Below, piece after piece: positions 1 to 4,334 of a DNA stretch of 5,543 bases. Every line of letters starts with the position of its first letter. Position 1 is the stretch's first letter. The DNA is from Chloroflexota bacterium (lineage in GTDB: Bacteria; Chloroflexota; Dehalococcoidia; UBA2979). The DNA lies in the NCBI GenBank assembly GCA_016875695.1, contig VGPB01000127.1, positions 1 to 5,543 on the forward strand, read 5' to 3'. The notes beneath the pieces were generated by a model. The model was not told the origin of the DNA. It searched no databases and saw nothing but the letters and a program-made list of their open reading frames with translations. A program made the position numbers and the translations under genes.

Positions 1-45
1 GCGGCGCCGCCGCGGCGGGGGTCGCCGCCGCCGCGGCGGCGCCGC
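1..45. repeat. Perfect 18-bp GC-only inverted repeat (hairpin)
   Basis: Bases 1-18 are the exact reverse complement of bases 28-45, separated by a 9-base loop (19-27). The arms consist only of G and C, so the RNA or single-stranded DNA hairpin would be extremely stable. There is no T-tract behind it, so it does not look like a standard intrinsic terminator. It lies just before a -10-like element and the next gene. It may be the end of an upstream transcript, or simply a codon-repeat effect of an Arg/Gly-rich coding tail. The left arm touches the window edge and the stem could extend further. Confidence 0.7.
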
Positions 46-55
46 GAGCGCCTAA
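2..55 (+). CDS. Possible C-terminal tail of an upstream gene (partial)
   Basis: The frame starting at base 2 is open and reads as runs of Arg and Gly followed by Ala-Ala-Ser-Ala, ending in TAA at 53-55. Such low-complexity basic Arg/Gly tails occur at the ends of RNA-binding proteins, but nothing here identifies a family. Only 17 codons are visible, and GC-rich repeats keep several frames open, so this is only a possibility. The stop overlaps a -10-like element (53-58) of the next gene. Confidence 0.2.
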   Translation, partial: RRRRGGGRRRRGGAASA

Positions 56-58
56 ACT
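53..58 (+). promoter_or_regulatory. Candidate -10 element upstream of the 140-residue gene
   Basis: TAAACT matches the TAnnnT form of a -10 hexamer and is one of very few AT-containing stretches in this area. It would start transcription around base 65, giving a leader of about 30 bases that contains the Shine-Dalgarno at 88-92. No -35 is recognisable, because the upstream bases are the GC-only inverted repeat. Confidence 0.35.
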
Positions 59-96
59 GCGCGCGCCGACCCCGACGATGATGCTACGGAGGACTC

Positions 97-519
97 ATGC
101 CCGGCGCCGCATTCCGCACCCTCGGTGAAGCGGGCGACTGGGTGCAGACCGACTGGATGTCGAACGCACTGCGCTACGCGACGCGCGCGCATCTGCGCCG
201 CCTGGAGCTGCTCTACGGGCAGCCGGTCGATTGCGGGGCGGCGCTCGCGGAGGGCTCGGGGCGCACGCTGCAGATCGTCGCGGTCACGGGGGGCTGGCTC
301 GTGCAGCTAACGGTCACGCAGCAGGCGATCGAGAGCGCAGCGGCGCGACTCGCGGAGCTCGTCGCGGTGACGCTACACGAACACGAGGATGGGGCACTGC
401 GGCTGAGCGCCGGCACGCGCGGCGGCGGCGCGTGGGCGTGGGAGGCCGCCGACCGCTCCGCCTGCGACGCGCTGTTCGCGTTCGCCGACGGGCTGCATCG
501 CTGCCTGGCGCGCGCCTGA
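97..519 (+). CDS. Hypothetical protein, 140 residues
   Basis: I do not recognise this protein. The start is well supported: GGAGG at 88-92 lies four bases before the ATG. The sequence looks like a small soluble alpha/beta protein. An N-terminal helical part (about 18-40, Arg/Leu-rich) is followed by a probable beta stretch (58-74, with IVAVTGGWLVQLTV) and an Ala/Leu-rich helix (76-94). After a glycine-rich turn (108-112) comes a C-terminal helix (117-139). There are no signal peptide, membrane segments or obvious catalytic motifs, and the cysteines at 46, 123 and 136 are not in a metal-binding pattern. It converges on the decarboxylase-like gene with only 23 bases between the stops and no strong terminator there. 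It is probably a lineage-specific conserved gene; I assign no function. Confidence 0.72.
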   Translation: MPGAAFRTLGEAGDWVQTDWMSNALRYATRAHLRRLELLYGQPVDCGAALAEGSGRTLQIVAVTGGWLVQLTVTQQAIESAAARLAELVAVTLHEHEDGALRLSAGTRGGGAWAWEAADRSACDALFAFADGLHRCLARA

Positions 520-542
520 ATCCCGGCCCGAGTGCCGAAGCC

Positions 543-917
543 TCAGCTTTGCCCGCGCGCCTGCGCGTCGAGCGTATCGAAGACGGTCTTCGCGGTGCTC
601 AGCGCGTCGTTCGCGCGCGGCACGCCGGCGTACACGGAGCAGTGGCGCAGCAGCTCGGCGACCTCGCCGCGCGACAGGCCGCTGTGCGTAACGGCGCGGC
701 GCACGTGGACGGCCAGTTCGGTCTGCGCGCCGAGCGCGGTCAGCACGCCCAGCGTGACGGCGCTGCGCAGGCCGGCCGTGAGGTCCTCGCGCTCCCACAT
801 GCCGGCGCCGGCGGTAACGCGCACCCAGTCGACATGGCGATCGCTGACCTCGGCGGGGAACGGGCCGATCAGCGCGGCCACGCGCGCGCGGGCCTGCTCG
901 GGCGTCTCGTTCGTCAT
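543..917 (-). CDS. Carboxymuconolactone decarboxylase (PcaC-like) family protein
   Basis: This 124-residue protein has the full pattern of the carboxymuconolactone decarboxylase family. An aromatic- and acid-containing lead-in (about 24-45) precedes the LRSAVTLGVLTALG helix (50-63), Glu67 and His71 in TELAVHVRRA, then GEVAELLRHCSVYAGVP (84-100) and an Asn-Asp-Ala-Leu helix. Length and motifs fit the PcaC branch, which decarboxylates gamma-carboxymuconolactone in protocatechuate breakdown. The redox CxxC of AhpD-type members is absent (the only cysteine is Cys93), so peroxidase-partner activity is unlikely. No other protocatechuate genes are nearby, so the substrate is unknown and the gene is named by family only. 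The ATG is preceded by AAGGGAG at 925-931 with a 7-base spacer. It is the last gene of a minus-strand trio and lies 56 bases after the zinc-finger-like gene. Confidence 0.88.
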   Translation of the reverse strand: MTNETPEQARARVAALIGPFPAEVSDRHVDWVRVTAGAGMWEREDLTAGLRSAVTLGVLTALGAQTELAVHVRRAVTHSGLSRGEVAELLRHCSVYAGVPRANDALSTAKTVFDTLDAQARGQS

Positions 918-973
918 CGATGCGCTCCCTTCGTTCCGGGGCAGACGATGCCACGCCTAGGCCCAGGCGCGCG

Positions 974-1123
974 CTATCCCTCGTACTGCTTGTGCACGAA
1001 CTCGGCGTCGTGGCGCGCGCGGCAGTCGAGGCAGACCGGGTGCGCGCACGCGGTGCACGCCTCGCGCGTCGCGCGCGCGCAGTGCACGCAGCGGCCAGCG
1101 TACGGCGCCTCGCGGTAGGGCAT
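974..1123 (-). CDS. Small cysteine-rich zinc-finger (B-box-like) protein, 49 residues
   Basis: The 49-residue frame has tightly spaced metal ligands: Cys12-x2-Cys15, Cys23-x2-Cys26, His28, Cys31-x2-Cys34 and His38. This spacing resembles the B-box-like zinc fingers found in small bacterial proteins and should hold one or two zinc ions. The acidic, aromatic tail ends in KQYEG. I chose the ATG at 1123 because the residues before it in the open frame are Arg/Ala/Pro-rich and look like antisense filler. No clear Shine-Dalgarno precedes it, and a GTG six codons upstream is an alternative start. The gene lies 62 bases downstream of the DUF2892-type gene in the same direction and is probably co-transcribed with it. 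The role is unknown; protein or nucleic-acid binding is the usual expectation for such fingers. Confidence 0.62.
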   Translation of the reverse strand: MPYREAPYAGRCVHCARATREACTACAHPVCLDCRARHDAEFVHKQYEG

Positions 1124-1185
1124 GCGGCGAGCGTAACGCACGCCGCCGCGGCCGAACGCGGCGCAGCGGGGCGGGGGCGCCGGCG

Positions 1186-1407
1186 CTAGCGGCACGCGGC
1201 CGGGCGCGGCGGGCGCAGGCCGGGCATGGCGAACTCGACGAGACAGCGACCCCAGCCACCCATCGCGATCGGGACGAGCCCGGCGACCGCCAGCGCGACG
1301 CCGCCCGCGCCGCCCAACGCCACGCCGCCAACGATCAACGCCGGCCCCAGCACAACCCGGGCGGCACACCCGGCCAGCCGATTCATGAAGCGCACGAACT
1401 CGTTCAT
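1186..1407 (-). CDS. DUF2892 (YgaP-like) family small membrane protein
   Basis: This is a 73-residue protein with the DUF2892 layout. The short polar N-terminus MNEFVRFMNRLAG is followed by two hydrophobic helices (about 15-33 and 35-53) joined by a Gly-rich turn, in the style ALIVGG..LAVAGLVPIAMG. It is expected in the cytoplasmic membrane as a two-helix hairpin. In other bacteria this domain occurs alone or fused to rhodanese domains; its biochemical role is not settled. The tail (62-73) is Pro/Arg-rich and basic. The start at 1407 is strongly supported by GGAGG at 1414-1418 with a 6-base spacer, which excludes the longer reading frame to 1536. It is divergent from proS and heads the minus-strand trio. 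A weak -10 (TACGCT, 1429-1434 on the minus strand) lies just upstream. Confidence 0.82.
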   Translation of the reverse strand: MNEFVRFMNRLAGCAARVVLGPALIVGGVALGGAGGVALAVAGLVPIAMGGWGRCLVEFAMPGLRPPRPAACR

Positions 1408-1413
1408 CGCTCG

Positions 1414-1434
1414 CCTCCGTTCGCGCTCAGCGTA
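1414..1434 (-). promoter_or_regulatory. Shine-Dalgarno and weak -10 for the DUF2892-type gene
   Basis: Read on the minus strand, TACGCT (1429-1434) fits the TAnnnT -10 pattern and GGAGG (1414-1418) sits six bases before the ATG. Transcription would start near 1422, giving a very short leader. The Shine-Dalgarno is convincing; the -10 has no recognisable -35 and is tentative. Confidence 0.4.
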
Positions 1435-1511
1435 GTGGCGATCGCGTCTCGCGCCCGCCGCCGAACGTCCCGCGTCGTGGCGGCCGAACTGCCCCTGCGG
1501 CCGTGCGCCGC

Positions 1512-1517
1512 TACACT
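1512..1517 (+). promoter_or_regulatory. Candidate -10 element of a leaderless proS transcript
   Basis: TACACT ends six bases before the ATG at 1524, so transcription would begin at or next to the start codon. No Shine-Dalgarno lies between the two. The closest -35-like sequence at 17-bp spacing is CTGCCC (1489-1494), a poor match. The arrangement is typical of leaderless genes and supports 1524 as the real proS start. Confidence 0.5.
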
Positions 1518-1523
1518 CGCGGC

Positions 1524-3290
1524 ATGCGCATGTCACGCTTCTTCGGCCGCACGCTCAGGGAGGCGCCCGCCGACGCCGAGACAGCGAGCCACCGGCTGCT
1601 GCTGCGGGCGGGCTGCATCGACCAGCTGATGGCGGGGGCGTACACGTACCTGCCGCTGGGCTGGCGCGTGAAGCGGCGCGTGGAGCAGATCGTGCGCGAG
1701 GAGATGGACCGCGCGGGGGCGCTAGAGCTGCACATGCCGGCGATCCAGCCGCTGGAGCTGTGGGCGCGCTCCGGTCGCGCGGACGGCTTCGGCGACGTGC
1801 TGTTCCGGCTCGCGGACCAGCGCGAGCGCGCGCTGGTGCTCGCGCCGACGCACGAGGAGGTGGTCACGCAGCTCTTCGCGAGCCACGCGCGCTCCTATCG
1901 CGACCTGCCGGTGACGCTGTACCAGCTGCAGACGAAGTTCCGCGACGAGGCGCGCCCGCGCGGGGGGCTGGTGCGCGTGCGCGAGTTCACGATGAAGGAC
2001 GCGTACTCGTTCGACCTTGACGAGCGCGGGCTGGACGTCTCATACGACGCGATGTTCGAGGCGTACCGCCGCATCTTCGACCGCTGCGGCGTGCCGACGA
2101 TCGCGGTGGAGGCGGACTCCGGCGCGATCGGCGGGAAGGGCTCGCAGGAGTTCATGTTCCTCACCGACACGGGCGAGGATGTGATCGTGCGCTGCGACGT
2201 GTGCGGCTACGCGGCAAACACGGAGAAGGCGGAGTTCGCGCGGCCGCGCGCCGCGTCTGCGGCGGACGAGCAGCCGCTGCCGAGCGAGCCCGTGGACACG
2301 CCGGATACGCCGACCATCGAGGCGCTGGCAAGGCTACTCGGCGTGCCGGAGGCGCGCACGGCGAAGGCGGTGCTGTACGCCGCGACGGACCCGCACGACG
2401 CCGCGGCAGCGGCGCTGCCGGTGTTCGCGGTGATACGCGGCGACCTACAGGTGAACGAGATCAAGCTGCGCAACCTGCTGGGCGGGCGCGAGCTGCGGGC
2501 GATGACGCCCGAGGAGGCGCGCGGCTACGGCATCGAGCCCGGGTACGCGTCACCGATCGGCGTCGACTCGCGCGTGCGCGTGGTGGCGGACACGTCGATC
2601 GCGGCATCGGTGAACCTCGTGGCGGGGGCGAACGCCGCGGGGCGCCACCTGCGGAATACGAACCACGGCCGCGACTGGACCGCGCACGAGGTGGCGGACA
2701 TCGCGCTGGCTGAGGCGGGCCACGCGTGCGCCCGCTGCACGGACCGCGGCACGCAGCCGCCCGGCACGTTGCGCGCGGCGCGAGGCATCGAGATGGGACA
2801 CGTGTTCCGACTCGGGCGGCTGTACGCGGACACGTTCGGCGTGCAGGTGCTGGACGCGGCGGGCGTGCAGCGCGTGCCGGTGATGGGCTGCTACGGCATC
2901 GGCGTGGATCGCATCATCGCGGCGGTGGTGGAGGCGCACCACGACGAGCGCGGCATCGCGTGGCCGGCGGCGGTCGCGCCGTTCGACGCGCACCTGGTGG
3001 TGCTGGGCGCCGCGCGGGACCCCGCGCTCGCGGCGGACGCACTGGCGCTGCACGACGCGCTCGAGGCGGCGGGCCTGGCGGTGCTCTACGACGACCGCGA
3101 CGAGTCGCCGGGCGTGAAGTTCGCGGACGCGGACCTGCTGGGCGTGCCGCTCCGCCTCACCGTCTCGGCGCGTAACGCGAGCGCCGGCACGGTGGAGCTG
3201 CAGCGCCGCACGGGCGGCGCGGTGGAGCAGGTGCCGCGCGGCGAGGTGGTGGAGCGGCTGGCGGCCGAGCGTTCGGGCACCGCGAGCTGA
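1524..3290 (+). CDS. proS: Prolyl-tRNA synthetase (bacterial type, with editing domain)
   Basis: ProS charges tRNA-Pro with proline in the cytoplasm. From the ATG at 1524 it has 588 residues, normal for the long bacterial form. Starting instead at 1503 adds MRRYTRG, which is not family-like, and places the start ahead of the -10 element at 1512-1517; an ATG at 1530 is also possible. Counting from 1503, the class II motifs are all present: motif 1 around 57-90, the APTHEEV loop (114-120), motif 2 in FRDEARPRGGLVRVREFTMKDAYSF (146-170) and motif 3 in GCYGIGVDRIIAA (462-474). CxxC pairs at 231/234 and 409/412 flank the insertion domain (about 270-392) that hydrolyses mischarged Ala-tRNA-Pro; it keeps RGDLQVNEIK and GANAAGRH. 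The anticodon-binding domain runs from about 493 to the end. An 88-residue gene follows after 30 bases. Confidence 0.97.
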   Translation: MRMSRFFGRTLREAPADAETASHRLLLRAGCIDQLMAGAYTYLPLGWRVKRRVEQIVREEMDRAGALELHMPAIQPLELWARSGRADGFGDVLFRLADQRERALVLAPTHEEVVTQLFASHARSYRDLPVTLYQLQTKFRDEARPRGGLVRVREFTMKDAYSFDLDERGLDVSYDAMFEAYRRIFDRCGVPTIAVEADSGAIGGKGSQEFMFLTDTGEDVIVRCDVCGYAANTEKAEFARPRAASAADEQPLPSEPVDTPDTPTIEALARLLGVPEARTAKAVLYAATDPHDAAAAALPVFAVIRGDLQVNEIKLRNLLGGRELRAMTPEEARGYGIEPGYASPIGVDSRVRVVADTSIAASVNLVAGANAAGRHLRNTNHGRDWTAHEVADIALAEAGHACARCTDRGTQPPGTLRAARGIEMGHVFRLGRLYADTFGVQVLDAAGVQRVPVMGCYGIGVDRIIAAVVEAHHDERGIAWPAAVAPFDAHLVVLGAARDPALAADALALHDALEAAGLAVLYDDRDESPGVKFADADLLGVPLRLTVSARNASAGTVELQRRTGGAVEQVPRGEVVERLAAERSGTAS

Positions 3291-3320
3291 GCATCGGGGG
3301 CGGCGCGAGGGGGGCGCTCG

Positions 3321-3587
3321 ATGGCGGCGGTCGTACCGATCCAGAGCCTGACGGTGGCGGCGCTGCGCGAGGTGCTACGCGAGGCGCTGCTCGACGAGGG
3401 CGCGGCGGTCGTGACGGTGACGGAGTTCGTGGCGCGCATCGAGTGGTCGCCGAGCGGGGTCGAGATCGATCGCGGGGTGCGCGCGCTGCTGGCGGAGATC
3501 GAGGCGCTGACGACGCTGTTCGAGGACGGCGACGTGGAGCTATGGTGGTACGTGGAGACGCTACGGGGGCTGGTGGGGCAGGCGTGA
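3321..3587 (+). CDS. Hypothetical protein, 88 residues, downstream of proS
   Basis: I do not recognise this small protein. It begins at an ATG preceded by GAGGGGGG (3307-3314) with a 6-base spacer and lies 30 bases after proS in the same direction, so co-transcription is likely. It is predicted to be acidic and soluble. A helix (about 10-25, AALREVLREALLDE) leads into a short beta-like stretch (29-41, AVVTVTEFVARIEW), a second helix (51-67, RGVRALLAEIEALTTLF) and an acidic turn with Trp75-Trp76. There are no cysteines, no membrane segments and no known catalytic motif. Codon use is GC-rich like proS, so it belongs to the local genome and not to the AT-richer region downstream. Its stop overlaps a GTG (GTGA at 3584-3587) that opens a 25-codon frame of doubtful reality. 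Confidence 0.68.
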   Translation: MAAVVPIQSLTVAALREVLREALLDEGAAVVTVTEFVARIEWSPSGVEIDRGVRALLAEIEALTTLFEDGDVELWWYVETLRGLVGQA

Positions 3588-3803
3588 GTCAGGACGCGGT
3601 AGTCACCATGCAGCCACGGACGAGGGCGGTCTCGCTGCGCGAGACTTCGTCGACACGATAGCGGCGCTGGCGGCGGGGGAGCGACGAGCCCCGCAACGCC
3701 TAGATCGGGCCAGGCCCATCGTGAATGCCGCGCGCCCGCTGCGTCCCATGCGCGCTCTCAAGTTCGCAGTCCCATGCCGGCTCGATCGCGTCCGTTCCGT
3801 CCG

Positions 3804-3814
3804 CCCCCCCCCCC
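3804..3814 (+). repeat. Homopolymer tract of 11 cytosines
   Basis: Eleven consecutive C residues lie in the non-coding stretch between the proS-associated genes and the XRE unit. Tracts of this length slip during replication and are also prone to sequencing and assembly error, so the exact count should be treated with caution. It lies about 60 bases upstream of the promoter at 3876-3904. Confidence 0.85.
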
Positions 3815-3858
3815 GCGACGGCGACAAGCTGCGCGCTTGGGAGCTTAGCGGTGGCGTT

Positions 3859-3880
3859 GTCCAGCGGTTTACGGCTGGAC
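3859..3880. promoter_or_regulatory. Candidate operator: 7-bp inverted repeat overlapping the -35
   Basis: GTCCAGC (3859-3865) and its exact reverse complement GCTGGAC (3874-3880) are separated by eight bases. The right arm covers most of the -35 hexamer (3876-3881) of the promoter that drives the XRE leader. Half-sites with centres 15 bases apart are compatible with a dimeric HTH repressor binding there and blocking RNA polymerase. Autoregulation by the XRE protein encoded downstream is the natural guess, but the sequence cannot prove it. Confidence 0.5.
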
Positions 3881-3904
3881 GGTCGCGCCAGATTACTCTA
3901 CAAT
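3876..3904 (+). promoter_or_regulatory. Sigma-70-type promoter for the XRE leader
   Basis: TGGACG (3876-3881; four of six matches to TTGACA) and TACAAT (3899-3904; five of six to TATAAT) are separated by exactly 17 bases. This is the best promoter in the window, placed where GC content falls. Transcription would begin near 3911, giving a leader of about 125 bases before the TTG at 4035. Confidence 0.62.
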
Positions 3905-3928
3905 ATGCGAGCACGCGCAACTGGCAAG

Positions 3929-3951
3929 AAGGAGGCCATTTGACCGCTTGA
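3929..3951 (+). promoter_or_regulatory. Perfect Shine-Dalgarno followed by a three-codon frame (leader ORF candidate)
   Basis: AAGGAGG (3929-3935) is a full match to the anti-Shine-Dalgarno of 16S rRNA, yet no normal gene follows. Four bases later TTG opens a frame of three codons, TTG-ACC-GCT-TGA (Met-Thr-Ala-stop). An alternative TTG at 3948 gives six codons ending at TAG 3966-3968, in the same frame as the HTH gene, but at a poor 12-base spacing. Such a strong ribosome site on a minute frame, placed between a promoter and a terminator-like hairpin, is what leader peptides of attenuators look like. A damaged start of the downstream gene is the other explanation. Confidence 0.4.
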
Positions 3952-3989
3952 TCATCGCGGGATATTAGCCGCCAAGAAACACGGGGACT

Positions 3990-4016
3990 AGCTGCTTCGG
4001 CAGCTTTCTTGCTTTT
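3990..4016 (+). terminator. Intrinsic terminator/attenuator hairpin with UUCG tetraloop
   Basis: AGCTGC (3990-3995) and GCAGCT (4000-4005) form a perfect 6-bp stem closed by the very stable C(UUCG)G tetraloop. A T-rich tail TTTCTTGCTTTT follows (4005-4016). The stem may be lengthened by CAAGAAA (3973-3979) pairing with TTTCTTG (4005-4011) across an 11-base left bulge. It lies about 80 bases after the predicted transcription start and just before the HTH gene, so it would limit read-through into that gene. Confidence 0.6.
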
Positions 4017-4034
4017 GATGAAGAGAACTCCGTA

Positions 4035-4334
4035 TTGCTAGGAGAGTTGAAGACTGAGATTCGTTCGCTCTCGTGCTCTGCGGTCAAGGATTTTGACGGC
4101 CACAGAATGGCTGTACGAATGAGCGATCTCGTGGTAACTCAGGAAGAGCTCGCGAGCTTTGTTGGCTGTTCCCAGTCCGACATTTCAAAGTTCAAGGACG
4201 ATGCTTCTCGGCCTTCGATCGGTCAAGTGGCGCTGATCGCCGAGCATCTCCGGCTCCCGTTTAGCGATCTTGTCCGCGAGCCATGCCGCGACCGACTCGA
4301 GTACCTGCTTCGGCATTACGTCCAGTACGCCTAG
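4035..4334 (+). CDS. XRE-family HTH transcriptional regulator, 99 residues
   Basis: A small DNA-binding protein of the Cro/C1 (XRE) type. The HTH core runs from about residue 21 to 82: DGHRMAVRMSDLVV as helix 1, TQEELASFVG (35-44) as helix 2, recognition helix SQSDISKFKDD (46-56), then SIGQVALIAEHLRLPFSDLV (61-80). No enzymatic or sensor domain follows; the tail (81-99) is a short basic, aromatic helix. The start is uncertain. TTG at 4035 has only a weak GAAGAG upstream, TTG 4047 sits too close to AGGAG, and ATG 4107 (Met25) would still keep helix 1. The frame is closed upstream by TAG at 3966. GC is roughly 55%, well below the neighbours, suggesting acquisition by transfer. Its stop lies inside the CTAG that also ends the convergent protease gene. 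The upstream inverted repeat, promoter and hairpin suggest controlled, possibly self-repressed, expression. Confidence 0.8.
   Translation: MLGELKTEIRSLSCSAVKDFDGHRMAVRMSDLVVTQEELASFVGCSQSDISKFKDDASRPSIGQVALIAEHLRLPFSDLVREPCRDRLEYLLRHYVQYA

Larger units (their letters stand above)
3588..4034. other. 447-base stretch without a convincing protein gene
   Basis: The left part (3588-3855) is GC-rich and holds a 25-codon frame starting at the GTG at 3584, an open but start-less frame from 3511 to 3951 and an 11-C run (3804-3814). None has family-like sequence or a good ribosome site. The frame around 3622-3720 reads somewhat like a helical protein, so this could be decayed coding sequence. The right part (3856-4034) drops in GC and carries an inverted repeat, a promoter, a Shine-Dalgarno with a minute reading frame and a terminator-like hairpin, described separately. 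I see no tRNA, CRISPR or insertion-sequence ends. Confidence 0.6.

Noticed and set aside
520..542. Possible terminator between the convergent 140-residue and PcaC-like genes
   Set aside because: Only a 4-bp CGGC/GCCG stem is present and there is no T-tract on either strand.
955..969. GCCTAGGC palindrome with a 5-bp CGCCT/AGGCG hairpin between the zinc-finger-like and PcaC-like genes
   Set aside because: The stem is short and no T-tract follows on either strand, so it cannot be called a terminator or an operator.
231..1118. 295-codon open frame on the plus strand spanning three small genes
   Set aside because: It runs through the 140-residue gene, the PcaC-like gene and the zinc-finger-like gene in other frames, is Arg/Ala/Gly filler, and has no ribosome site.
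974..1369. 131-residue version of the zinc-finger-like protein
   Set aside because: The extra N-terminal part is antisense-phase filler overlapping the DUF2892-type gene; the cysteine-rich part starts with its own ATG at 1123.
1186..1536. Longer 116-residue version of the DUF2892-type protein
   Set aside because: The first 43 residues are Arg/Ala-rich with no resemblance to the family and would overlap the proS start; the internal ATG at 1407 has an ideal GGAGG.
3603..3920. 105-codon open frame on the minus strand in the non-coding stretch
   Set aside because: Arg/Ser-rich composition, no ribosome site and no recognisable motif; it runs antisense through the promoter and inverted repeat.
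3966..3968. Reading the HTH gene through an amber codon from the strong Shine-Dalgarno at 3929-3935
   Set aside because: It would require stop-codon read-through plus translation of the hairpin region, and the resulting N-terminus has no HTH-family likeness; a leader or a damaged start explains the stop more simply.
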